64,000 bases of DNA from Bradyrhizobium iriomotense (GTDB lineage: Bacteria; Pseudomonadota; Alphaproteobacteria; Rhizobiales; Xanthobacteraceae). Made by a program: the position numbers and the translations under genes. Positions 8,116-16,569 of the stretch are shown here, one piece after another. Location: the NCBI RefSeq assembly GCF_018129405.1, contig NZ_JAFCLP010000002.1:434001-498000 (forward strand), read 5' to 3'. Under the pieces are notes generated by a model. It was not told the DNA's origin, searched no databases, and was given only the letters and a program-made list of their open reading frames with translations. Position 1 is the stretch's first letter. Every line of letters begins with the position of its first letter.

Positions 8116-8820
8116 TCAACTCTCAGCCTTTGCATTCGACGGCAGCCGCGAGAAGCGGAAATTGCAGTGGCTTGCACCGCCCGCTAACGTCTGCGTCCTT
8201 TCCAGGCGGATGCCGCGCGTCGCGTAGGCGTCGAAATCGAGCCCGCAGATGTTCGGCAGGATGTCCTTGTCGCCATGGCGCGCCGCGAGCTTGCAGAAGC
8301 CGCAGGCCTTGTAGTTGATGCCGAACTCGAAGCTGTCCAGCGGACCCGGCTCGACGAAATCGTAGACGAAATCTTCCGGAAATTCTTGCTGATGGCTTTC
8401 AGTTACGCTTTTTGCCGCCTGCTCGCGCAGCAAGGCCTGGTTCCCCGGCGACATGAATTGACGCCCCGAGGCGAGACGCTCCGCTTCAGGCGCGGTCAGC
8501 AATTGCGCCTTGTAGGTTTCCCGCTCGATCTCGCCAATCACGGGCACCGGCACGCCGTGTCGCCGCAGCACGCGGCTGATGGCCATGAAACCCGTCAGAC
8601 GCATGAAGAAATCGCTCATGCGACTTGCCGCGCCGCCGACATAGGGCATCTGGGTGAGGACGATCTCGAACTCGTCCATCACTTCCTGCCTGATCCCGTC
8701 GATATCAGAGAGGCGCGCGCGCTCGCGCAGCATCGCGTCGGCAAGGTCTATTCGCTCGCGCATCGCGGCTTCCATTGCGTCCCGATGCGTCTGGTAGAAG
8801 GGATGGATCATCTCAGCCAT
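8116..8820 (-). CDS. L-2-amino-thiazoline-4-carboxylic acid hydrolase family protein
   Basis: The 234-residue protein shows the signature of the ATC hydrolase family (AtcB-like, part of the bacterial L-cysteine synthesis route from DL-ATC). The conserved C-terminal block contains INYKACGFCKLAARHGD, ILPNICGLDFDAY and LERTQTLAGGASHCNFRF, with conserved Cys and His residues. Many members of this Pfam family have no proven substrate, so the reaction is inferred. The gene lies 47 bases downstream of the RidA gene and is probably co-transcribed with it; RidA-type deaminases often accompany imine-producing or amide-hydrolysing enzymes. A divergent LysR gene may control both. Confidence 0.75.
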   Translation of the reverse strand: MAEMIHPFYQTHRDAMEAAMRERIDLADAMLRERARLSDIDGIRQEVMDEFEIVLTQMPYVGGAASRMSDFFMRLTGFMAISRVLRRHGVPVPVIGEIERETYKAQLLTAPEAERLASGRQFMSPGNQALLREQAAKSVTESHQQEFPEDFVYDFVEPGPLDSFEFGINYKACGFCKLAARHGDKDILPNICGLDFDAYATRGIRLERTQTLAGGASHCNFRFSRLPSNAKAES

Positions 8821-8867
8821 TGAACACCTGATCTAGTTCGCTGATTGCAACGTCGATGACGCCGGTT

Positions 8868-9260
8868 TCATTCCGCGGCGATCGCCTCGATCTCCAGCAG
8901 CCATTTGCTGTCAACCGTCTCGACGATCACGACCGTCAGCGCGGGCTGATGCTCCCCGAGCACCGCGCGACGAATGGTGCGGTTGGGCACGACCTGATTG
9001 CGGTCGGTCAGGAACGTGGTGACCTTCACCAGATGCTCGACGCCAAGACCGGCGGCAGCGAGCACGTTCTTGACGTTGCGCCAGGCCTGCTCGCATTGCG
9101 CCTCGAACCCGTCAGGCACGGTGCCGTCGGAATTTTCGGGCACCTGGCCGCTGATGAACAGCAGGCGGCGATGCTCCTTCACCTCAAGCCCCATGCTGTA
9201 GCCGCCGGCGGGCCCATGGACCGTTGCGGGATTGTGGCTGACGATGTGAGCTGGGGGCAT
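8868..9260 (-). CDS. RidA/YjgF-family protein
   Basis: The 130-residue product matches the RidA (YjgF/YER057c/UK114) family of enamine/imine deaminases. It has LLFISGQVPENSDG, the central FEAQCEQAWRNVKNVLAAAG helix, HLVKVTTFLTDRN and a C-terminal LLEIEAIAAE. The Arg that binds the carboxylate in RidA itself is not obvious (PNRTIRRAVLGEH), so this may be a paralogue with another activity. ATG at 9260 is chosen for GGAGA 8 bases upstream and because it matches the family's usual length; the longer frame adds 39 atypical residues. It is divergent from the LysR-type gene with a 128-base shared promoter region. Confidence 0.85.
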   Translation of the reverse strand: MPPAHIVSHNPATVHGPAGGYSMGLEVKEHRRLLFISGQVPENSDGTVPDGFEAQCEQAWRNVKNVLAAAGLGVEHLVKVTTFLTDRNQVVPNRTIRRAVLGEHQPALTVVIVETVDSKWLLEIEAIAAE

Positions 9261-9388
9261 GGGGTTTCTCCGGATTGCGGGCCGAGCGTATCCGGCGGCA
9301 TCACGGCTGCGCAAAGCATCATTCCTGCGGTTCAGCGCAAGAAAATCTATTGCAAGGCCGCCGCCCATCGGTGTCAAAGTGCGGTGCG

Positions 9389-10015
9389 ATGACCTACGCC
9401 CTCCCCCCGCTCAACGCGCTCCGCGCCTTTGAGGCCGCCGCCCGGCATCTCAGCTTCAAGCTCGCCGCGCACGAGTTGCACGTGACGCCCGCCGCCGTTG
9501 GGCAGCAAGTGAAGGCGCTGGAGGCGCGCCTTGGCGTGCAGCTGTTCGAGCGGCTGCACAAGCAGCTCATCCTCACCGCGGCCGGTCACGCCTATCTGCC
9601 CGGAATATCCGAAGGTTTTCGCCACATTGCGGATGCGACCTCGCAATTGAAACCGTCAGGTACAGTGCTGCTGCAATTGGGAGTCCATGGCAGCTACGAC
9701 CTGCGCCGCCTCGATCTGGCGGCGTTTCGCAGCAGTCACGCGGAGATCGGCTTGCGGGTGCTGCAGCCCGCAGGCCTCCACGAACTGATCGAGGGCAAGG
9801 TCGACCTGTTGGTCGCCCGCGGCGTGGGCCACCATCCAGGCTATCGCTGCGATCGGGTCCATGAGGGATCGGGCCTCGGCGATTGGCTGATTGCGCCTGA
9901 AGGCACCGCGGATTGCCCCGAGATCGTCAGTTTTCGCGTGTGGTTGCGCGCCCTGCCGGCCGAGAAACCGCTCGCAAACCGCCGCCCGCGCCTGGTCGGC
10001 GGCGTCGGAAGTTGA
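9389..10015 (+). CDS. LysR-family regulator with a shortened effector domain (GcvA type)
   Basis: The N-terminal winged helix is intact: LPPLNALRAFEAAARHLSFK, AAHELHVTPAAVGQQVKALE and LGVQLFERLHKQLILTAAG (about residues 5-65). The effector-binding part begins normally (GVHGSYDLRRLDLAAFRSSH, GKVDLLVARGVGHHPGY). It then jumps from DRVHEGSGLGDWLIAPEG to a typical C-terminal FRVWLRALPAEK. The total is 208 residues, against roughly 300 for GcvA-type regulators, so about 90 residues of the sensor fold appear to be missing. It could still bind DNA. Divergent placement suggests it controls, or once controlled, the RidA and ATC-hydrolase genes. It may be a decaying gene. Confidence 0.7.
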   Translation: MTYALPPLNALRAFEAAARHLSFKLAAHELHVTPAAVGQQVKALEARLGVQLFERLHKQLILTAAGHAYLPGISEGFRHIADATSQLKPSGTVLLQLGVHGSYDLRRLDLAAFRSSHAEIGLRVLQPAGLHELIEGKVDLLVARGVGHHPGYRCDRVHEGSGLGDWLIAPEGTADCPEIVSFRVWLRALPAEKPLANRRPRLVGGVGS

Positions 10016-10036
10016 GGCGACAGCTTTTTGCTGGAC

Positions 10037-10219
10037 CTACGGACGACGAACAAGCCCCAGCCTCGCGCGCTTGCCAATCGCAATGCAGTGCCGAACATCA
10101 AGATAAACGGTGAGGAGGACGATAAACAGGCCAGCAATCCAATGGCCTGCGGCAAACACTGCAATGCAAAGCAGGAAGACGAAAAACGTCACGATGGTCC
10201 AAACCAACGTGAACCCCAA
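10037..10219 (-). CDS. Possible small membrane protein (about 60 residues)
   Basis: The frame encodes two hydrophobic segments (VWTIVTFFVFLLCIAVFAAG and WIAGLFIVLLTVYL) followed by a basic tail (IGKRARLGLVRRP), a plausible small inner-membrane protein. It would need a TTG start at 10219; no ATG or strong ribosome site is available. The open frame continues upstream for about 18 codons without a standard start. No family is recognised and it could be a remnant. Confidence 0.35.
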   Translation of the reverse strand: MGFTLVWTIVTFFVFLLCIAVFAAGHWIAGLFIVLLTVYLDVRHCIAIGKRARLGLVRRP

Positions 10220-10377
10220 ATAGGTCCACCCGGTCGGAATATTGCTGACGTTACGCGCGATGACTTCCGTTCAACCTGATGCCTCATTACCTGTACATCG
10301 CAAGCCCGCGAAACAATGGGCCGACACAAAATACGCATCTCGTTGGGGCGATGCGAACTGCGCCAGGTAAAGAGCCG

Positions 10378-10581
10378 ATGGGCAGAATAGTTAAGATTGC
10401 CGCATAGATCGTATGGACGGTCGCGGCCGTGGGAACGTGCACCTTCATAGGCAGCACCTACGGTTGGGTCCACCACGGATGGTTGGGCGCCATTGCACTC
10501 GGAGCCGTCGGATTTTGCGCAGGAGCCTTGCTGGCAGCTTCCCCTCTCGCATTTCTCGAGATCTTGAGCGCCGGATTGTGA
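10378..10581 (+). pseudogene. Small membrane-protein gene interrupted by an amber codon
   Basis: From ATG at 10378 (preceded by an AAAGAG site) the frame reads MGRIVKIAA, then TAG at 10405-10407. It then stays open for 57 codons with a coherent hydrophobic sequence (IVWTVAAVGTCTFIGSTYGW, GWLGAIALGAVGFCAGALLA) to a TGA at 10579-10581. The reading frame on both sides of the TAG looks like one protein, so this is most simply a point-mutation pseudogene. An alternative is internal initiation at GTG 10429, which lacks a clear ribosome site. It lies in a region with other broken genes. Confidence 0.45.
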
Positions 10582-10608
10582 CCGGCGACTGATTTGCACC
10601 TCCACGCG

Positions 10609-10995
10609 TTAGGTTGAGGCCAATGCCATCCGCCCCGCGATCTCCTCGCTCCGCCAACACCGCACCGCGTGCGCGTCCACGCGCGTCTCCAACGACGGCC
10701 CCGGCTCGCGGCGCCACACGTCCACGGCATACCGGCATCGCGGGCTGAACGCGCATCCGTTCGGCGGATTGAGCGGGTTGGGAAGATCGCCGCCTGTCGT
10801 CGCCAGCGGTGCGTGGCGCAAGGGATCGGGGATGGCGGCGATCAGGGCTTGTGTGTACGGGTGCGCGGGGCGTTCGAAGATCTCGCGCCAGTCGCCATTC
10901 TCGACGATGCGGCCGAGATACATCACGGCGACGCGGTCGCTCATGTGCTCGACGACGCCGAGGTCGTGGCTGATCATGATGTAGGACAGGCCGAC
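10609..10995 (-). pseudogene. Truncated duplicate of an oligopeptide-ABC ATPase gene (3' end only)
   Basis: The encoded piece (from SYIMISHDLGVVEHMSDRVA to the end) is nearly the same, in DNA and protein, as the C-terminal third of the complete ATPase gene at 12764-13804. It includes the GDLPNPLNPPNGCAFSPRCRY tail. Similarity stops abruptly at about 10995 on one side, where the sequence turns into an unrelated stretch with an in-frame TAG, and near 10615 on the other. There is no Walker A, Walker B or signature motif, so it cannot be an ATPase. An ATG at 10977 would start a 122-residue fragment, but a product is unlikely. It marks a partial duplication about 2.2 kb from its parent. Confidence 0.85.
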
Positions 10996-11125
10996 CTTGT
11001 TCTAACGGCTGCGCTGCAGGCCCTGTTCTGAACCCGGCACCCGGCCACGATCGGTGCATCGCACGGCCTGCATCCGCACTTCCACGACCGCATGCGCGTC
11101 TCCAAGACTCCTTGCAGCGATTGCA

Positions 11126-11139
11126 TTGATTTGGATCAT
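11126..11139 (+). promoter_or_regulatory. FNR/FixK-type box upstream of the cytochrome gene
   Basis: TTGATTTGGATCAT matches the FNR/FixK palindrome TTGAT-N4-ATCAA at 9 of 10 fixed positions. Its centre is about 61 bases before the GTG start of the c-type cytochrome gene, a normal distance for activation. In Bradyrhizobium, FixK2 uses such boxes to turn on microaerobic respiration genes. The assignment is from sequence match and context only. Confidence 0.6.
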
Positions 11140-11193
11140 GGCGACCGCCACAAATCCCATCGAAAAATGGGACATTGAAAGTGGAGGACGCCC

Positions 11194-11610
11194 GTGAAGA
11201 AGCTTTCAATCGTCACCATCATTCTCGCTACCGCACAGATCCCCGCCTTCGCTCAACCAGGCAAGCCGGTCGATGCAGGCAAGCAGGCGTATGAGGTCCA
11301 ATGCGCCGTTTGTCATGGGTTGGATGCGAAGGGGAATGGCCCCTACATAACAAGCCTCAAGGTCGCGCCATCCGATTTGAGCTCATTGTCCAGGAAGAAT
11401 GGCGGAGTGTTTCCAGTCGATCGCGTCATCAAGGTAATCGACGGACGGACTGAGATCTCCGCCCATGGCTCGCGCGACATGCCGATCTGGGGCAAGCGAT
11501 GGGCCGTGAAAGCAGCGGAACACTATGTCGACGCTCCCTATGATCAGGAGGCCTACATACGCGCTGAAGCACTGTCCATCGTCGACTATCTAAACCGCAT
11601 TCAGCAGTAA
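11194..11610 (+). CDS. Periplasmic c-type cytochrome, single haem
   Basis: The 138-residue product has a signal peptide (KKLSIVTIILATAQIPAFAQ) and one haem-c motif CAVCH (Cys37, Cys40, His41). Met96 in RDMPIWG is the likely sixth iron ligand, so it is a class I cytochrome. The start is GTG at 11194, preceded by GGAGG at 11183-11187. It stands alone between the ABC-gene fragment and a convergent binding-protein gene. The FixK/FNR-like box upstream suggests expression under low oxygen, as an electron carrier to a terminal oxidase or reductase; its partner is not in the window. Confidence 0.85.
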   Translation: MKKLSIVTIILATAQIPAFAQPGKPVDAGKQAYEVQCAVCHGLDAKGNGPYITSLKVAPSDLSSLSRKNGGVFPVDRVIKVIDGRTEISAHGSRDMPIWGKRWAVKAAEHYVDAPYDQEAYIRAEALSIVDYLNRIQQ

Positions 11611-11671
11611 CCCTGTCGACCTCTCACGTCGATCGTGCGAGGTCGTGTCGGCAGGCTGTCAAGCCCGCAGG

Positions 11672-11694
11672 GATCGGAAGGTTTCCTTCCGATC
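11672..11694. terminator. Bidirectional hairpin between convergent genes
   Basis: GATCGGAAGG (11672-11681) and CCTTCCGATC (11685-11694) form a perfect 10-bp stem with loop TTT. It lies between the 3' ends of the cytochrome gene and the convergent binding-protein gene. There is no strong T-run, so termination efficiency is uncertain. Confidence 0.6.
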
Positions 11695-11731
11695 GCCTTC
11701 TTGCCGATTGGAAACGGCTTGAACGACATCC

Positions 11732-12625
11732 TCATTCAGGGATCGCCTGCAACTCAAATCCAGCCTTGAGCAGCGGGCTCATCGGGACCGAGATCGGATC
11801 GAACCATTTGGCATAGATCCTGGCGATCTCGCCCGAACGGAAAACCCGAGCCAAAGCCCTGTTCACTGCCAAGCGAAAGTCCGGGTCGCCGCGGCGAAAC
11901 ATGACTCCATAGGGATCATAACTGAGATAGCGCCCCACCACCTCGAGATCCTGCTTCTTGTCCGACTTGGCAAGCAGGCCGAACAGCACGATGTCGTCCG
12001 TCGCGAAGGAGTCGGCCCTCTTCGCCTCGAGGGCGGCAATGCCGTCGGCGTAATCTTTTGCGGGCAGGAGCTGGGTACCCTTCGCCCGTCCATCGTCGAT
12101 CAGCGCCTTCAGCGCTTTTTCGTTGGTGGAGCCGCTGACGACCGCGATCGTCTTGCCCGCGAGATCCTCGATGTCCCGGACCTTATCGGCCTTCCAGGTC
12201 AGCAGACGCGTACCGGTCGTGAAGTAAATGGCCGAAAAATCGACCTGCTGTTGTCGCGCAAGCGTGTTGGTCGTGGATCCACATTCGAGGTCGACGGTGC
12301 CATCGACGACCGCGGGGATACGTGTCTGCGGGGTGACGACCGCATACCTGACTGCGAGATCGGGCTTCTCTAGGACGGTCTTCACGTGATCCACGATCTT
12401 CAGACACAGATCGACTGCATATCCTGCCGGTTGCTTGTTCGAGTCGACGAATGAAAAGGGGGTGGAAGCTTCGCGGTGGCCAATCGTTATCGTCCCGGTA
12501 TTCCTGACCTTCTCCAGCGTACCCGACAACTCCGCAGCGCGTGCCGTTGCGCCGATAGAACCCAGGATGATCAGTGAGGCGCCGCCAACAGCGCAAAACC
12601 GCGAGAGACTCGATAAAGTCGGCAT
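11732..12625 (-). CDS. Amino-acid ABC transporter substrate-binding protein (GltI-like)
   Basis: This 297-residue protein is of the bacterial solute-binding family 3 (polar amino acids, close to the glutamate/aspartate GltI group). After the signal peptide (VGGASLIILGSIGATARA) it has GTITIGHREASTPFSFVDSN, GYAVDLCLKIVDHVK, GTVDLECGSTTNTLARQQQV (the substrate-binding RxxxVDF region) and DLAGKTIAVVSGSTNEKALK. ATG at 12625 is chosen because AGGAGG lies 6 bases upstream; the longer frame adds 11 residues before it. No permease or ATPase gene of the same system is adjacent, so it is an orphan binding protein or works with a transporter elsewhere. Confidence 0.85.
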   Translation of the reverse strand: MPTLSSLSRFCAVGGASLIILGSIGATARAAELSGTLEKVRNTGTITIGHREASTPFSFVDSNKQPAGYAVDLCLKIVDHVKTVLEKPDLAVRYAVVTPQTRIPAVVDGTVDLECGSTTNTLARQQQVDFSAIYFTTGTRLLTWKADKVRDIEDLAGKTIAVVSGSTNEKALKALIDDGRAKGTQLLPAKDYADGIAALEAKRADSFATDDIVLFGLLAKSDKKQDLEVVGRYLSYDPYGVMFRRGDPDFRLAVNRALARVFRSGEIARIYAKWFDPISVPMSPLLKAGFELQAIPE

Positions 12626-12763
12626 TTTTGCCTCCTCAGCCTCGATGAAAAGTCTCAAGGTAAAGGCGCAAAGCCGGCCTGAATTTGCGCTGGATCAACC
12701 TTGCTGCCGAGCCGGCCTTGTCTCACCTCGCGTGCTTGGCGAGCGGAAAATGCGCTCTCTATC

Positions 12764-13796
<1,033 letters not shown>

Positions 13797-13804
<8 letters not shown>

Positions 13805-14777
13805 GGTGGTGACACCGGACGAAACCGCCCGCCTCCAGCAAATCCGTCTCCGGCGCGGCGGTCCGGCAAATATCCGTGGCCTGCGCGCAACGCGGATTGA
13901 ACCGGCAGCCATCGGGGAAACCGGTGATGGCCGGAACAACGCCTGCAATCTCCTTGAGCCTGACACGCCCGAGCGCGGCGCGGCTGCCGAGCCGCGGCAG
14001 CGAGTCGACCAGGCCTTGGGTATAGGGATGCGACGGCGCGCGGAAGATGTCGGCCGAGCCGCGCTCCTCGACGATGCGGCCGGCATACATGACGGCGACG
14101 CGGCGGCAGACATTGGCGACAAGGCCGAGATCATGGCTGATCATCAGGATCGCCGTTCCCCGCTCGGCGCACAGATTGCGCATCAGCTCGATGATCTCCG
14201 CCTGCACGGTCACGTCGAGCGCGGTGGTCGGCTCGTCGGCGATCAGGAGGTCCGGACCGCAGGCGAGCGCGATCGCGATCATGACGCGCTGGCGCATGCC
14301 GCCGGACAGCTGATGCGGATAGTCGTTGACACGCCGCTCCGGCGCGGGCACGCGGACGCTCGCGAGCGACTCGACCGCCAGCTGGTTGGCCTCGCGCCAG
14401 CTCTTGCCCTTGTGCAGCACGAACATCTCGGCGATCTGCCGTCCCACCGGCGAGACCGGGTTCAGCGCCGTCATCGGCTCCTGGAAGATCATGGCGATGC
14501 GGTTGCCGCGCAGCTCCCGCTGCCCGGCAGCGGAGAGCCGCTGGATCTCCCGTCCTTCGAACCGGATGACGCCGCCACCGATTGACAAGGGCGACCGCAG
14601 CAGCCCGATCAAGGCGAGCGCCGTGATGCTCTTGCCGCAGCCGGACTCGCCGACAAGGCCGAACGTCTCGCCCCGTGAGATGCGGAACGAAACGCCTTCG
14701 GCCGCCGCAACGCGCCTCGATCCATCATCGAGATCGATGCGGAGATTCTCGACCTCGATCAGCGGCACGCCCGTCAT
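13797..14777 (-). CDS. Peptide/nickel-type ABC transporter ATPase (DppD/OppD-like)
   Basis: A 326-residue ATPase with Walker [13 protein letters not shown]-loop [17 protein letters not shown], signature [16 protein letters not shown], Walker [17 protein letters not shown] and [13 protein letters not shown]. Its C-terminal tail, [20 protein letters not shown], again carries the Cys cluster of the subfamily. ATG at 14777 overlaps the upstream permease stop by 4 bases (ATGA). The product pairs with the DppF-like protein to form the heterodimeric motor. Confidence 0.93.
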
Positions 14778-15595
14778 GTCCGCCGGCTCCGCGAGTGGGG
14801 ATCGAGGATGTCGCGCAGGCCATCGCCGAGCAAATTGAGGCCGAGCACCGTCAGGAAGATGGCAAGGCCCGGAAACAGCGAGAGCCACGGCGCGGTCGTG
14901 ATCTGGTCGCGGGCCTCCGAGAGCATGCTGCCCCAGCTCGGAAAGGGCGGGCGGACGCCGAGGCCGAGGAACGACAACGCGGCTTCGGACAGGACCGCGC
15001 TGCCCATGCCGAGCGTGCCGATGACGACGATCGGCCCTAACATGTTCGGCAGGAGCTGCGTGACCATGATGCGCAGGTCGCCGTAGCCGAGCACGGTTGC
15101 CGCCTGCACATAGCCCTGGTTCCGCAGCGACAGTGCCGAGGCCCGTGCGAGGCGGCAGGTGAAGGACCAGTTGGTCAACCCGAGTGCGATCAACAGGCTG
15201 GTGAGGCCGGGGCCCAGCACCGCCATGATGGCGAGCGCGAAGATCAGCGAGGGGATCGCGAGCATCAGATTGGTCAGGGCGTTGACGACATCGTCCCACC
15301 AGCCGCCAAAATAGCCGGCGCTCAGGCCCAGCGCCACGCCGATGACGCTGTTGATGAGCTGCGAGACGATGCCGACCGTCAGCGAGACGCGCGCGCCGTA
15401 GAGGACGCGGGAATAAATGTCGCGGCCCTGCCCGTCGGTGCCGAACCACCAGGTCCAGCTCGGAGGCTCCTCCGCATTCATCAGATTGGCGTCCATGACG
15501 GGATCGGTGTGCGCCAGCCAGGGCGCAAGCAGGCCGACGATGATCGCGAGCGCGAACAACGACCCGCCGATGACGAGATTGGCGCGGAGCTTCAT
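14774..15595 (-). CDS. Peptide/nickel-type ABC transporter permease (DppC/OppC-like)
   Basis: This 273-residue membrane protein has the N-terminal OppC domain (first helix LVIGGSLFALAIIVGLLAPW, then FGTDGQGRDIYSRVLYGARV) and the BPD_transp_1 domain with the EAA loop QAATVLGYGDLRIMVTQLLP and ALSFLGLGVRPPFPSWG. ATG at 15595 overlaps the DppB-like stop by 4 bases and gives the expected N-terminus; a longer frame has no membrane-protein character before it. It forms the channel with the DppB-like permease. Confidence 0.93.
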   Translation of the reverse strand: MKLRANLVIGGSLFALAIIVGLLAPWLAHTDPVMDANLMNAEEPPSWTWWFGTDGQGRDIYSRVLYGARVSLTVGIVSQLINSVIGVALGLSAGYFGGWWDDVVNALTNLMLAIPSLIFALAIMAVLGPGLTSLLIALGLTNWSFTCRLARASALSLRNQGYVQAATVLGYGDLRIMVTQLLPNMLGPIVVIGTLGMGSAVLSEAALSFLGLGVRPPFPSWGSMLSEARDQITTAPWLSLFPGLAIFLTVLGLNLLGDGLRDILDPHSRSRRT

Positions 15596-16515
15596 GCGTA
15601 TCTGATCCTCGGATCGATCACGCCGTAGAGCACGTCGATCAGCAGATTGATCGCGAGAAAGAACAGGACCACCACGAGAATAGAGCCCTGGACGGCGGGA
15701 ATGTCGCGCTGCAGGACGCTGTCCACGAGCAGCGAGCCGATGCCCGGCCAGGAGAAGAGTTTCTCGACAACGACCGCCTGCCCCATCAGCGCGCCGAACT
15801 GCAGGCCCATGGTCGTGAGGATGAGGACCAGCGCATTGCGCATCACGTGCCACTTCACGACCCTGGTCTCGCTCATGCCCTTCGAGCGCGCGGTGCGGAC
15901 GAAGTCGGCGGTCATGATCTCCAGCACCGCGGCGCGCGTCGTGCGGGCCAGCAGCGCCATCGGCGAGACGCCGAGCGTCACGGCCGGCAGGATCAGGTAT
16001 TTGAGGCTGCCGTCGCCATAGCCGAAACTCGGCAGCCAGCCGAGTTTGAGCGCGAACAGGTACATCAAGAGCAGTCCGAGCCAGAATTTGGCCAATGACA
16101 GGCCCGACACCGCCAGGACCATCGCTGCGCTGTCAACGATACCGCCCGGCCGCAAGGCCGCGACGAAACCGAGCGGCACGCCGAGCACGACCGCAAAGGC
16201 CATGGAGGCGAAGATCAGTTGCAGCGTCGGCCATGCCCGCTTGGCGATCATGGTCGTCACCGGCTCGCGCGTCCGGAACGAGGCCCCGAGATCACCGGTC
16301 GCGAGCCTCGCGACATAGGCGCCAAAGCGCATGTAGACGGGCTGGTCGAGGCCGAGCTGCTTCTTCATGCGCAGCTCGACCTGCGGATCGCTGTCGTCGC
16401 TCATGGTCGAGACGATGCTGCCGGGAACGACGCTGAACAGCACGAAGACCAGCAACACGACGGCCAGCACGGTCGGAATGGTCTGCAGGAGGCGACGGAT
16501 CAGGAACGCGAGCAT
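15592..16515 (-). CDS. Peptide/nickel-type ABC transporter permease (DppB/OppB-like)
   Basis: The 307-residue protein starts with the canonical DppB helix (MLAFLIRRLLQTIPTVLAVV). It has the periplasmic LGLDQPVYMRFGAYVARLAT segment, the EAA loop (TARSKGMSETRVVKWHVMRN) and ends with INLLIDVLYGVIDPRIRYA. About six transmembrane segments are visible. A stem-loop of 9 bp separates it from the binding-protein gene upstream. Substrate class (peptide, nickel or other) cannot be decided from the permease. Confidence 0.93.
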   Translation of the reverse strand: MLAFLIRRLLQTIPTVLAVVLLVFVLFSVVPGSIVSTMSDDSDPQVELRMKKQLGLDQPVYMRFGAYVARLATGDLGASFRTREPVTTMIAKRAWPTLQLIFASMAFAVVLGVPLGFVAALRPGGIVDSAAMVLAVSGLSLAKFWLGLLLMYLFALKLGWLPSFGYGDGSLKYLILPAVTLGVSPMALLARTTRAAVLEIMTADFVRTARSKGMSETRVVKWHVMRNALVLILTTMGLQFGALMGQAVVVEKLFSWPGIGSLLVDSVLQRDIPAVQGSILVVVLFFLAINLLIDVLYGVIDPRIRYA

Positions 16516-16529
16516 CTCAACTTTTCCTC

Positions 16530-16562
16530 GCTCCCTCCCTCGCCTGTCGCGCTGGAGGGAGC
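16530..16562 (-). other. Intercistronic stem-loop in the peptide-ABC operon
   Basis: GCTCCCTCC (16530-16538) and GGAGGGAGC (16554-16562) form a perfect 9-bp stem with a 15-base loop between the binding-protein stop and the DppB-like start. There is no T-run. Such hairpins commonly protect the 3' end of the binding-protein mRNA, giving more binding protein than permease; that role is inferred here. Confidence 0.55.
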
Positions 16563-16569
16563 GCGCGTG

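Noticed and set aside
10445-11209. Minus-strand frame of 254 codons across the ABC fragment
   Set aside because: Only the other frame (10609-10995) matches the parent ATPase; this one is a frame-shifted shadow.
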